NCBI GenBank assembly: GCA_964487745.1
Contig: CAZASG010000005.1
Location: 1-64,000, forward strand
Direction of reading: 5' to 3'
DNA length: 64,000 bases
Origin: Desulfolinea sp964487745
GTDB lineage: Bacteria; Chloroflexota; Anaerolineae; Anaerolineales; Villigracilaceae
Below are positions 49,901 through 57,761 of the stretch, one piece after another. The position numbers and the translations under genes are program-made. The notes below the pieces were generated by a model. The model searched no databases. It saw only the letters and a program-made list of their open reading frames with translations, and was not told where the DNA came from. The stretch's first letter is position 1, and each line of letters opens with the position of its first letter.

Positions 49901-52900
49901 TACAGCAGCGCTATCATAGGGAATAACGCGTTTGATGGATGCAAGGATTGTGTCAAGAACTTCCTGGAGATCAAGGGATGATGAAATGGTGTGGGCTGCC
50001 TGGCGGAGTGTTTCTGCTTCTTGGCGTCGGGTTTGCTCGGCGTTATAGAGTCGGGCATTCTCAACAGCAAGTGCAGCATGGGCGGCCAAACCTTTGATCA
50101 GATTGATTTCATCTTCGCTATAGACATCTCGTGTTTTCTCGTCTTCTTCATAAAGTTCGATCAGGCCGATCGTTTTATCGCCTGCGATCATTGGGAGCAT
50201 AAGCAGCATTGAAATCCCTTGTTTTTCCATGAGAGCTGCTTCGTTTTCTTCAGTATTTTCATCATTGCCTTGCAAGATGATGGTTTCCTTATTTTGAAGC
50301 ACTTGCTTTGTCAATGGATAGCTTTCAAGCAGGTAAGTCGTATTTGTTGGGGTGCTTTGTCTAGGAGATTGTTCGCAGTAATCAACAAGGGTGCGAACAG
50401 TATTCTCTTTTTTGTCCCAGGATGAAATAGCGCAACCAGTGGCTCCAACAGTAGTCGTTATTTGCTCAGCAACATTTTTGAGAACTGTATCGAGCGACAG
50501 GGCAGAGTTAATGGTGATAGCTGCCTGTCGAAGTGTTTCTGCTTCTTCTCGTCGCTTTATTTCAGCGTTGAAGAGGCGTGCATTTTCAATGGCAATGGCA
50601 GCCTGATAAGCAAAGGTCTGCGCAATCTCCGTGCTTTCTTCAGTGAAGTAATTCTTTTCGCTGCTGTCAATAGCTAGCATGCCGATCACTTTGTCGCGGA
50701 TGATTAACGGGACTCCCATCCAGGAGTTAATGTGGTCGTGCGGTGGCATGCGGAAAGGCGCATGTTCCCGCTTTGCGTCTCTGAGGACAACAACTTGTTT
50801 TCCTTGAATGACGGCTGTGTTGGGATTGTCCCCCGGGACAGGGAAGCGCGCTTCCAGCACTTCTTCAGGGCTGTCCCAGCCGTGTCCTCCAATGATCTTG
50901 AGCGAATTATCTACAAGAATTTGAACACTGGCGCTGTCGTAAGGGAGGACGCGCGCAAGCTGTCCCAGAATTTGTTGGATCGCCTGGTCAAGGTTGAGCG
51001 ATGCGGTGATCGCAAGACCGGTTTCCCGCAATGTTTCTGCTTCTTTCCGGCGTTTCTTTTCCGCTTCGAAAAGCTGGGCATTTTCAATGGCAATAGCCGC
51101 ATGGTGGGCCAGCGCTGTAGCCAAACGTATATCTTCTTCTGTGAAGTGATCGAACTTGCTACTGTCTAATGTCAGGATACCAATTGGGCGTTCGTGTGCG
51201 ACCAGGGGAATGCCCAACCAGGATTTTATCGAAGGCATCTCAAGGAAGGCAGAGTAGGCTTCCGGTGCGTTGGGCAATCTGAGAGACTGTCCAGTTTTGA
51301 TGACAGCGGTATTGGGATTGTCACCAGGAAAGGGGAAGCGGCGATCTTTTTCGACTTTGAGAACAAGGTTGCCGCGACCACCAATGATCTCTAAATACCC
51401 CTCTCTTAATAATTGAACAGATGCGCTATCGAAGCTTACAACGGATGCTAACTCTTCAAGAAGAAGTTCGGTTGCTTTTTTGGGGTCAAGCGTTTGAGTG
51501 AGAACAGCTGCTGTCTTTTGAAGCATTTCCGCGATTTGCCGGCGCTGCTGTTCTGCTTTTAGAAGACGTAATTTTTCGATCGCCGTAGCCATTTGCCCGG
51601 CAATGATCGTAAGCAGGCGTTCATCACTTTTAGTGAAGTGAGATTTTTTTGCACTCTCCAGGTTGATTACGCCAAGGATATTGTCGTTAACCGTGATGGG
51701 AACGCTGACTTCCGATTGTGTAGTTGGAGTAAGAGCAATATAGTCGGGGTCTTGGTGCACATCGTCCACAAGGTTGGATTTACCTGTAAGAACAGTTCTG
51801 CCGGTGATACCTTGTGAAACAGGCAGTGCCCCAGCTTTTTTGGTGATGCTTTTTTCAACCCTGCTATGGGAAGAGTGTGGCGTGATAGTTTGTTTAGCAG
51901 GGTCGTAGAGCAAAATCCCATACATATCCGGGGCAAGCGTGTTGCCTAAAATATTCGTGATCTGGCGGATAAGCATGTCTTCATCTGTCGCTTGTGAGCA
52001 TGTGAAGGCAGTTGCCTGCAAAACGTTCAATTCGCCAAGTTGATGTCGCAGTTGCGCCTCTGTTCTTTTCCGTTTTGTTATCTCGCGCGCCAAAGCAATG
52101 ATGACATCTTCTCCAAAATAGCTCCCTTTGTAGAGACGGACCTCTTTTGGAAAAGCTTCACCATCATTTCGTCTGCCATAAAACTCAAACTCTTGGGGTT
52201 CCCCGGAAAGAGCCGCCTGAAACTTTTGCTGCACTTCGTCAAGATCATTCTTGCCAGGTGCGGAGAGAAAATCAGGGGTTTTTCCGATGATCTTCTCCCT
52301 GGGGATACCGTACAGTTTCTCAGCTCCTTTGTTAATATCTACAAAGCGTCCGTTCTTGTCTTGAATATAGATAGCATCTTCAATTGTATTAAAAAGATTG
52401 CGATAGCTGGCTTCACTTCTTTCAAGTAGGCGTTCTGATTTTTTTAATTCGCTGATGTCTTGAGTAGAAACAATCACTCTTGCCCATGTGTCTACGCAAT
52501 GAGGCAAAACTTTCCATTGGATACTCTGGAAAAGATCTTCCCCGCTAAGTTTTTTAACGGTTGTTTCTGCTGAAAAAAGCATATTTCCGTTTAGGAGCGC
52601 TAATAATCCTTGTGAAAAAACATGCTTGGCTGCATCTGTGAGAATGCCTTCCAAATTCGCTCTAAGAAGTTCATCTTTGTTCGCTGCTTGATGCATCGTT
52701 AGTGCAGCTTGGTTTACATTGATAATCCGCGCTAGGCGGATGCATTCATCGATAGCTTTTGGACTGTCCGCGAAATAAGTCTCAAAATCTTCAATTCCCT
52801 TTGCTCTAAGGCTATCAAGATGATCTTTTACAGAAGAAAAATCTTCCTCCCAAATTGCAATTGGCGCACTTTCAAAAAGACTGCGATAGCGATTCTCGCT

Positions 52901-53350
52901 TTCGATCAGCGCACGTTGAGCTTTTCTTCTTTCTCGAATATCGCGACCCACCAATAAAATTTCCTGGATCTCACCATTTTCTATCCTTAGAGGGGATGAA
53001 CGTACCTCTACTGGAATTCTCTCGCCAGCCTTGCTGAGTAACTCCACCTCATATGTGTATAACTCGTCATTACCCGTGCGCCTGCGACGATTGCGGTCGT
53101 TAGCATCTTTATGGCATTCTGGCGCGAGAAAATTCGTTGCCAGTTTTCCGATCGTTTCATCGAAACCATAACCCGTAATTTCCACCCAAACAGGGTTAAC
53201 GTAGATCATTCGTCGATTAATATCGTGCGAAATAATGATCTCGTGAGATCTCTCAGCGAGCAATCGATAATAACGCTCCATGCGTTCTTCGTGATCGCTA
53301 AAAGATTGAGGCAATTCTGAGTTTTTCTTCTTATCTTTGGGAAGACCCAT
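46943..53350 (-). CDS. Giant soluble sensor: PAS modules, nine GAF domains, HD-GYP output
   Basis: 2135 residues without membrane segments. PAS modules: about 25-145 (HEIIISHDINRRMIYVNPVW), a degenerate one about 150-300, and about 310-430 (AIYIQDKNGRFVDINKGAEKLYG). Nine GAF units of about 170 residues follow. The most alike contain YDSASVQLL, YDSASVQIL and YDSAAVMLL and are joined by short coiled linkers (RKEAETLRE, RREEAETLRQ). The end (about 1955-2135) is an HD-GYP domain with HDIGKMGIPD and HHERWDGSGYP intact, which in relatives hydrolyses cyclic-di-GMP. No kinase or receiver domain is present. Its ribosome binding site lies in a small hairpin. Confidence 0.92.
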   Translation of the reverse strand: MGLPKDKKKNSELPQSFSDHEERMERYYRLLAERSHEIIISHDINRRMIYVNPVWVEITGYGFDETIGKLATNFLAPECHKDANDRNRRRRTGNDELYTYEVELLSKAGERIPVEVRSSPLRIENGEIQEILLVGRDIRERRKAQRALIESENRYRSLFESAPIAIWEEDFSSVKDHLDSLRAKGIEDFETYFADSPKAIDECIRLARIINVNQAALTMHQAANKDELLRANLEGILTDAAKHVFSQGLLALLNGNMLFSAETTVKKLSGEDLFQSIQWKVLPHCVDTWARVIVSTQDISELKKSERLLERSEASYRNLFNTIEDAIYIQDKNGRFVDINKGAEKLYGIPREKIIGKTPDFLSAPGKNDLDEVQQKFQAALSGEPQEFEFYGRRNDGEAFPKEVRLYKGSYFGEDVIIALAREITKRKRTEAQLRHQLGELNVLQATAFTCSQATDEDMLIRQITNILGNTLAPDMYGILLYDPAKQTITPHSSHSRVEKSITKKAGALPVSQGITGRTVLTGKSNLVDDVHQDPDYIALTPTTQSEVSVPITVNDNILGVINLESAKKSHFTKSDERLLTIIAGQMATAIEKLRLLKAEQQRRQIAEMLQKTAAVLTQTLDPKKATELLLEELASVVSFDSASVQLLREGYLEIIGGRGNLVLKVEKDRRFPFPGDNPNTAVIKTGQSLRLPNAPEAYSAFLEMPSIKSWLGIPLVAHERPIGILTLDSSKFDHFTEEDIRLATALAHHAAIAIENAQLFEAEKKRRKEAETLRETGLAITASLNLDQAIQQILGQLARVLPYDSASVQILVDNSLKIIGGHGWDSPEEVLEARFPVPGDNPNTAVIQGKQVVVLRDAKREHAPFRMPPHDHINSWMGVPLIIRDKVIGMLAIDSSEKNYFTEESTEIAQTFAYQAAIAIENARLFNAEIKRREEAETLRQAAITINSALSLDTVLKNVAEQITTTVGATGCAISSWDKKENTVRTLVDYCEQSPRQSTPTNTTYLLESYPLTKQVLQNKETIILQGNDENTEENEAALMEKQGISMLLMLPMIAGDKTIGLIELYEEDEKTRDVYSEDEINLIKGLAAHAALAVENARLYNAEQTRRQEAETLRQAAHTISSSLDLQEVLDTILASIKRVIPYDSAAVMLLIEDAVEITSGNNLPNLSEQIGKRFSLDDPLLTQIVKTAHPLILQDAQKSPHFKKWAETDYVHGWMGVPLVVRGKVTGYITLDSRTVGAYQEKHAELAQTFAHQAASAIENARLYQDAWQTAERRAILHRLSQDILRGIQSSEQTHQAIHRATEKLIPCDAFIISLREEDKADDEAVYLIDQGKRYTAKSISKDISIVTLAEKGSFIIKDLSKNSKLRDGHFGSKGKVRSMLISPMYVGSKLIGAISAQSYTPNIYTTEEKILLEMLASHAAAAIENARLFQETERRGKEFAELYEVVQDLVDPQELDVLLTAILQRTTDLLEASSGSVYLYDESNDELVVEAVYGLQGEHKTRIQHTRLRKNEGMAGHVAESLQPMRIDDYQTWDKKSDRYEGVPFTSVLEVPMIYNGKLIGVLALYEIYPRTRYFTDDDERIMTLLAAQLAGAVHSTKQFEEINNRLREFEAIDQISTALRTTESPDEMLPILLDEISRSLNVHVCTIWLSDPNNDEIHKALSRGWVHDSPPNQQKINEGIIGQIYTGRSHYVAEEIKADPHILSLNKEKIPDNWTGAWVPIQSTHAMTGVIGVMAEAPRKFTNTDIQLLTILSEITGNAIYRAKLHLRTQQQVKRLTALRSIDTAISSVFDLKATLRLLIEQTIAQLKVDAASILLITQPTKNLEYFIGDGFRTGTFEKSNLRFNSGLPSVAIKKGTMEYISNPATHENTMRKQGFAEEGFQSYYCIPLIAKGETLGVLEVFHRDTFTVSAEWIDFLQTLGGQAAIAIENNRLVKDLQNSNEELALAYDTTLEGWGKALELRDKETQGHTLSVTELTLKLAREMGIPESDLVNIYRGALLHDIGKMGIPDDILHKPGPLTKEEWKIMRQHPQFAYEMLSSITYLTSAVDIPYCHHERWDGSGYPQGLKGEEIPLAARIFSVVDVWDALLTDRPYREAWARDVVLAYINNESGSRFDPKVVDVFKKIVIEE

Positions 53351-53368
53351 TATAACTTCCTGTTATAA
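53350..53368 (-). promoter_or_regulatory. Hairpin with the Shine-Dalgarno in its loop (giant sensor gene)
   Basis: On the minus strand TTATAAC - AGGAA - GTTATAA runs straight into the start codon. The seven-base arms hold AGGAA, the only ribosome binding site, as the loop. The stem is A/T-rich and so would be only marginally stable. Confidence 0.45.
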
Positions 53369-53671
53369 AGCTCGCAAAAATAACCATAATAAAGCACAGC
53401 CTTTTTATTTTACCTCGCATTTGATAGTGACAGCCTTAGAGACACATAACATAAGGGGGATGACTCGAAGCGCACTTAAATTTGACTTGCTACCGCTTCT
53501 TTAGAATTTTCTTGTTAAAAAACAGTGTTTTAGTCACCTGCAAAAGAAACGTTAACTATTACAGTAAATGTTTGCGTTTTGCGCAAGGTTTTGATAGAAT
53601 ATGTTTGGTTAAGTAAAAAAATAACAAAATATAACATTTTGCCCACAATATATTTTCTGAAAGGAGCGATT
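53369..53671. other. 303-base divergent gap between the giant sensor and the copper locus
   Basis: No gene seen. It is AT-rich and carries the copper-locus promoter at 53572-53600. The promoter of the minus-strand sensor gene must also lie here, but no hexamer pair is convincing; TAAAAT-like boxes near 53415 are possible. Confidence 0.5.
53572..53600 (+). promoter_or_regulatory. Promoter of the copper locus with an embedded inverted repeat
   Basis: TTGCGT (53572-53577) and TAGAAT (53595-53600), spacer 17. The -35 box overlaps an inverted repeat TTGCG-TTTTG-CGCAA (53572-53586), placed where a repressor would block polymerase. The leader to the ATG at 53672 is about 65 bases. Confidence 0.5.
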
Positions 53672-54187
53672 ATGCAACAAAGACGCTCAAAGAAATTTCT
53701 ACCTTTCGTATTTTTATTAGCTCTTACAATAATTTTGGGGGCTTGTAAGCCGATAGAGCCTGCTGTCCCTCTCGCTGCTAATGAAACTGTAGGAGATGCG
53801 CCGGAGATATTTATCGAGGGTGCCTGGTCGCGTTCAACCCCTGAGTTGATGGAGGGTTCTGGGATTACCTACATGCTTATCAAAAATGTCGGCACGGTCG
53901 ATGACAGACTCATTGCAGCCAAATCAGATGTTTGTGATGTTGTTGAGTTACATGAACATAAAATGGACAGCAATGGTGTGATGCGCATGCGCATGATCGA
54001 GGGCGGCTATATTGATATTCCCGCAAACGGAGAGGTGAAGTTAGCACCTGGCGGACTTCATCTGATGCTTGTCAATTTGCATGAAGGATTGAAAGCTGGA
54101 ACAACGTACACACTAACGCTCAAGTTCGAAAAAACTGGGGAAATACTGATCGAAGTACCGGTGTTTGACACTGAGCCAGAAAACTAA
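53672..54187 (+). CDS. PCuAC family copper chaperone lipoprotein 1
   Basis: 171 residues from ATG 53672 (AAAGGAG upstream). The signal peptide ends in the lipobox LGAC (Cys25). The PCuAC domain (about 45-165) has a cupredoxin-like fold with the His/Met copper motif spread over ELHEHKMDSNGVMRMRM and APGGLHLMLVNL. An extra Cys lies in SDVCDVVELHEH. In relatives this protein delivers Cu(I) to cytochrome oxidase outside the membrane. It is the first gene of the copper locus and is followed after 34 bases by a DsrE-like lipoprotein gene. A paralogue lies at 57762. Confidence 0.87.
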   Translation: MQQRRSKKFLPFVFLLALTIILGACKPIEPAVPLAANETVGDAPEIFIEGAWSRSTPELMEGSGITYMLIKNVGTVDDRLIAAKSDVCDVVELHEHKMDSNGVMRMRMIEGGYIDIPANGEVKLAPGGLHLMLVNLHEGLKAGTTYTLTLKFEKTGEILIEVPVFDTEPEN

Positions 54188-54221
54188 AACTATTTTTTTT
54201 AGAAAAGGAGACTTTGAGTTT

Positions 54222-54836
54222 ATGAAAAGAAGTATTGCTTTTACTCTGCTCTTGCTACTTTCAATATTCTTGCTGGTTGGATGTACGCCAACTCAGCCTG
54301 TTGTAGATGAAATGCCAGCTGAGAGCGCAGCGGAGGAAGTGTCTGTTCCGGAGGCTGATGAAGTCGCCCCCGAGCCAACCACCGCCTCTGCTGAGGTTGA
54401 AGAGGCCGAAGAAACGACCGAAGAGGTGGTAGCCGCTCCAGTTGTGGAAGCTACGCCTCGGGCGCCCGAAGATCTCGCCGATGGCTTCTTCATCAGCATG
54501 ACTACGGATAATATAGATCGAGCTGCTATGGCAGTTGGATTTGCAACAAAAATCCGCAAAAACACGGGTCGTCCAGTCACAATTTTCTTCAACACCCAAG
54601 GTGTTCGCCTTGTGGATGTGGATATCCCTCAGAGTGTGCACAAGAGTGGAAATACCATTCATGAAATGATCCAGATGTTCATGGATGAAGGTGGTATTGC
54701 CCTTGTATGTCCCGTTTGTATGGTCAACGTTGGTGGGATGGAAACCATCGATATCTTACCTGGTGTGATCATAGGATCGCCCGAATTCACCTGGTCTGCA
54801 ATGTTTGCAGAAAATGTGACTGTATTGAGTTATTAA
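54222..54836 (+). CDS. DsrE-like lipoprotein with a CPVC motif
   Basis: 204 residues from ATG 54222 (GGAG upstream). The signal peptide ends in LLVGC. A Glu/Ala/Val-rich linker (about 25-85) leads to a DsrE/DsrF-fold domain of about 120 residues (FISMTTDNIDRAAMAVGFATK, VTIFFNTQGVRLVDVDIPQ, EMIQMFMDEGGIALVCPVCM). Cytoplasmic DsrE proteins relay sulfur on a cysteine; here the domain is outside the cell and offers a Cys-x-x-Cys pair. It could bind metal or handle thiols; this is inference. The domain is nearly identical to that of the next gene. Confidence 0.82.
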   Translation: MKRSIAFTLLLLLSIFLLVGCTPTQPVVDEMPAESAAEEVSVPEADEVAPEPTTASAEVEEAEETTEEVVAAPVVEATPRAPEDLADGFFISMTTDNIDRAAMAVGFATKIRKNTGRPVTIFFNTQGVRLVDVDIPQSVHKSGNTIHEMIQMFMDEGGIALVCPVCMVNVGGMETIDILPGVIIGSPEFTWSAMFAENVTVLSY

Positions 54837-54908
54837 ATCCCGAAGAGATAAATCTACGCATTCCGAAAGAGTGAAAAAATTATTCTAAACAGAAAAAGGA
54901 AAAATCCA

Positions 54909-55439
54909 ATGAAAAAACAAGTTCGTTACCTGGCCAGCATTGTCGTTATCGCCTTTGCCATTTACGGCGTATTCTCCCTTGCCATGTCCTTCCAGCCGAC
55001 GGTTGCCCATGCGTCAGCGAATGAAAGCGCTTTTCTTCAGGACGATGCTCCACCTACTCCCCGTCCTCCTGAAGAATTGAAAGATGGACTTTTTATTAGC
55101 ATGACCACGGATGATATTGATCGTGCAGCTATGGCCGTTGGGTTTGCGACCAAGATCCGCAAGAACACTGGTCGCCCAGTGACTATTTTCTTCAATACAC
55201 AAGGCGTTCGCCTAGTAGATGTGGATATCCCTCAGAACGTACATAAGAGCGGAAATACCATTCATGAGATGATCCAGATGTTCATGGATGAAGGTGGCGT
55301 TGCCCTTGTGTGTCCTGTTTGTATGGTCAACGTTGGTGGCATGGATACTGAGGATATTCTGCCTGGCGTGATCATTGGATCACCTGAATTTACCTGGAGC
55401 GCTCTCTTTGCCGAGAACGTAACTACGCTCAGCTACTAA
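54909..55439 (+). CDS. Exported DsrE-like protein with a CPVC motif (paralogue)
   Basis: 176 residues. The N-terminus carries one hydrophobic segment (YLASIVVIAFAIYGVFSLAMSF) ending VAHASA, either a cleaved signal or an anchor; there is no lipobox. A short Pro-rich linker precedes the same DsrE-like domain as in the preceding gene, with the same CPVC pair. The two domains differ at only a few positions, so they are a recent tandem duplication. It ends at a terminator. Confidence 0.82.
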   Translation: MKKQVRYLASIVVIAFAIYGVFSLAMSFQPTVAHASANESAFLQDDAPPTPRPPEELKDGLFISMTTDDIDRAAMAVGFATKIRKNTGRPVTIFFNTQGVRLVDVDIPQNVHKSGNTIHEMIQMFMDEGGVALVCPVCMVNVGGMDTEDILPGVIIGSPEFTWSALFAENVTTLSY

Positions 55440-55451
55440 TTCTCGATAATT

Positions 55452-55490
55452 AAACCTGACAGGTTTCCAAGACCTGTCAGGTTTTTCCTT
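55452..55490 (+). terminator. Intrinsic terminator after the DsrE-like genes
   Basis: AAACCTGACAGGT / ACCTGTCAGGTTT, perfect 13-base stem with a seven-base loop, followed by TTCCTTTT. It divides the PCuAC-DsrE group from the peroxidase gene. Confidence 0.8.
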
Positions 55491-55507
55491 TTGATAAGGA
55501 AATTCTC

Positions 55508-56989
55508 ATGCGTAAAATTTTCTTAGCAGTTATTTCTTTTCTTATTCTTTCAGGCATTCTGATATCTGGATGCAGCAACTCAACAAGAGACCAGGAATTA
55601 CGTAGCATTATCAAGCGAGATGGCTTAACAGGAGACCCGAGTATTGGGCGTGATCTGCCCAGTATCAGTGAGCCGCTTCCGCAACTTGGGATGATGCTCT
55701 TTTACACCAAAGCCCTGAGTGCTGCACAAGACGCAGCTTGCGTTAGTTGTCACCATCCTTCTCTCGGTGGTGGGGACGGGATTCCCATGTCTATTGGTGT
55801 AGATGCCGACGTCCCCGAATTGCTTGGCCCGGGACGCACTCACATTCAAGGACCGCTAGTCCCTCGAAACGCGCCGACCACATTCAATTCAGGGATGTGG
55901 GACGCGTTCATGTTCCACGATGGGCGCATTGAGAGTAAGGGAAAAACACCCGGCGCAAACGGTGCTGATGGATACGGTATCCGCACGCCAGATCGCCCCT
56001 GGGGTTATCCTGATCCTGATGCGGGCGAAAATCTCGTTGTAGCACAGGCGCGCTTCCCCGTTACATCTGAAGATGAAATGCGTGGCTTTGACTTTGGAAC
56101 AGGACATGGCAACACCCTTGAGGTAAGAGACGAAAGAACTCGCAACCTGCTTGCAGCAATTCTTGGTGGCTATGGCGAGGGGGAAGGTGTGCTTGAAAAG
56201 AACGAGTGGCTGCCCGAGTTCCAAAAAGCCTATAATAGTGATGCTGATGCCGAGACACTGATTACATTTGAGAATATCGTCCATGCCATTGGTGAATATG
56301 AGCGCTCTCAAGTTTTCGTTGATACACCATGGCGAGCCTACGTGCAGGGTGACGATGAGGCTATTAGCGAATCGGCGAAGCGTGGCGCCATTCTCTTCTT
56401 CACATCTGCTGAAGATGGTGGTGCAAATTGCTCGGTCTGTCACTCAGGTGACTTTTTCACGGATGAAGACTTCCACGTCGTTGCCATTCCGCAGATCGGG
56501 CGCGGCAAAGCAAGCGGGACTTATGGCGACGATGATTTCGGGCGCTATCTTGAGACCCAGGACCCTGCCGATAAATACGCCTTCCGAACGCCGACCCTGC
56601 TCAACGTCGAGGTGACAGGCCCCTACGGGCACGATGGGGCGTATGAATCACTAGAGATGATTGTTCGCCACAAGATGGATGTGGTCACCGCTGTTGATAA
56701 TTATGATTTTTCGATGCTCTCTCCTGAAATTCGTACGCATAATGCCGAAACTTATAGTCAGGCAGCCCTTGAGCAATTGCTCGAAAATCGTCGTCAGGGC
56801 ATCATCACAATAGAAGACCTCTTCATCAGCGATCAAGATGTGGAAGATATCGTTAATTTTATGCTTACGCTCACTGATCCTTGCGTGAAAGATCGTAGTT
56901 GCCTCTCCCCATGGATCCCGGATACAGACACTCCCAACCCAGATGGCTTACAACTTGAAGCCATAGGCAAGGATGGCAATCCTCTTTAG
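55508..56989 (+). CDS. Di-heme cytochrome c peroxidase / MauG family lipoprotein
   Basis: 493 residues. The signal peptide ends in a lipobox LISGC. Two heme c sites are CVSCH (about residue 78) and CSVCH (about residue 312), placed as in bacterial cytochrome c peroxidases and MauG, each with an N- and C-terminal heme domain. Distal Met/His candidates occur in GPYGHDGAYESLEMIVRHKM. Family members reduce hydrogen peroxide or oxidise protein residues outside the cytoplasm. AAGGA precedes the ATG. Its closeness to copper chaperones and exported thiol proteins suggests oxidative maturation at the cell surface. Confidence 0.87.
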   Translation: MRKIFLAVISFLILSGILISGCSNSTRDQELRSIIKRDGLTGDPSIGRDLPSISEPLPQLGMMLFYTKALSAAQDAACVSCHHPSLGGGDGIPMSIGVDADVPELLGPGRTHIQGPLVPRNAPTTFNSGMWDAFMFHDGRIESKGKTPGANGADGYGIRTPDRPWGYPDPDAGENLVVAQARFPVTSEDEMRGFDFGTGHGNTLEVRDERTRNLLAAILGGYGEGEGVLEKNEWLPEFQKAYNSDADAETLITFENIVHAIGEYERSQVFVDTPWRAYVQGDDEAISESAKRGAILFFTSAEDGGANCSVCHSGDFFTDEDFHVVAIPQIGRGKASGTYGDDDFGRYLETQDPADKYAFRTPTLLNVEVTGPYGHDGAYESLEMIVRHKMDVVTAVDNYDFSMLSPEIRTHNAETYSQAALEQLLENRRQGIITIEDLFISDQDVEDIVNFMLTLTDPCVKDRSCLSPWIPDTDTPNPDGLQLEAIGKDGNPL

Positions 56990-57013
56990 GTACCTTCGCA
57001 TCTCCTCGTTGCG

Positions 57014-57046
57014 ACAAAGGCGTGTATTAGTAATACACGCCTTTGT
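57014..57046. terminator. 33-base perfect palindrome after the peroxidase gene
   Basis: ACAAAGGCGTGTATTA - G - TAATACACGCCTTTGT. The arms are 16 bases and perfect. The following sequence (GATTCTTG) is only weakly T-rich. It sits between the peroxidase stop and the next promoter, so termination is the simplest role. Confidence 0.6.
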
Positions 57047-57074
57047 GATTCTTGCAAATGTAGATGTGAAAAGG

Positions 57075-57103
57075 TTGATAGATTCGCTCAATGTTGATAT
57101 AAT
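57075..57103 (+). promoter_or_regulatory. Promoter of the DeoR-NosL regulator gene
   Basis: TTGATA (57075-57080) and TATAAT (57098-57103), spacer 17. The leader to ATG 57150 is about 40 bases. Confidence 0.7.
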
Positions 57104-57149
57104 TTGTAATGTTTCACAAAAAAACTCAAATTTTAACAAGTGAGAAAAT

Positions 57150-57713
57150 ATGACCATCGCGCATCAACGTCAACAGAAAATATTGGACTGCCTAACCGAA
57201 AAAGAAACCTGCACGATCCAGGGGCTTGCGGAACTACTTTCTGTTTCTGCGATGACCATTCATCGCGACCTAGATAAGCTCACCGAGCAGGGGAAAGTTG
57301 TAAAAGTTCACGGTGGGGCAATGTTACGGCCTGATCTATCAGTGGAGAGTGCTTCCTCTGTGTGCCCTATGTGCAAGCAGGGAGTGCGGGAACAGCTAGC
57401 TTTTGTTCTCCAACTTGACGATGATGAGCAGAAGCAAGCCTGTTGTCCACATTGTGGCTTGATGATGTTAAATATGCAGAACCCAACTCTCATGCTGGCA
57501 ACCGATTTTTTGCATGGAAATAAAGTCAACGCTTTACAGGCTACCTATTTGATCAAGCCTGACTTAAAGACCTGCTGCTCGCCTGCTGTAGTTGCGTTTG
57601 CGTCTCTTGGCGATGCGCAGCGATTTCAGCAAGGCTTTGGCGGTGAAATGATGAGTTTTTCAGAAGCTAAATCCTTTCTCAGTAGCACCCATGCTCCGCC
57701 CAGAAATATGTAG
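57150..57713 (+). CDS. DeoR-type regulator fused to a cysteine-rich NosL-like domain
   Basis: 187 residues. The DeoR winged helix-turn-helix covers residues 1-60 (RQQKILDCLTEKETCTIQGLAELL, SAMTIHRDLDKL, GKVVKVHGGAML). The sugar-binding domain of usual DeoR regulators is missing. In its place stands a segment with paired cysteines: Cys72/75 (VCPMC), Cys98/99/102 (CCPHCG) and Cys142/143 (KTCCSP). It closes with VVAFASLGDAQRFQQGFGGEMMSFSEA, the ending typical of NosL copper-binding proteins. I infer a metal (probably copper) or thiol sensor for this locus. It is followed after 48 bases by a second PCuAC gene. Confidence 0.78.
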   Translation: MTIAHQRQQKILDCLTEKETCTIQGLAELLSVSAMTIHRDLDKLTEQGKVVKVHGGAMLRPDLSVESASSVCPMCKQGVREQLAFVLQLDDDEQKQACCPHCGLMMLNMQNPTLMLATDFLHGNKVNALQATYLIKPDLKTCCSPAVVAFASLGDAQRFQQGFGGEMMSFSEAKSFLSSTHAPPRNM

Positions 57714-57761
57714 ATACAGGGCTTCCAGCTCTGATAAAAATAACCAAGGAGAAGAAAGAAA

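Noticed and set aside
46943..53350. Giant GAF protein as a phytochrome-like photoreceptor
   Set aside because: No PHY domain and no chromophore-binding cysteine context were seen in the GAF units.
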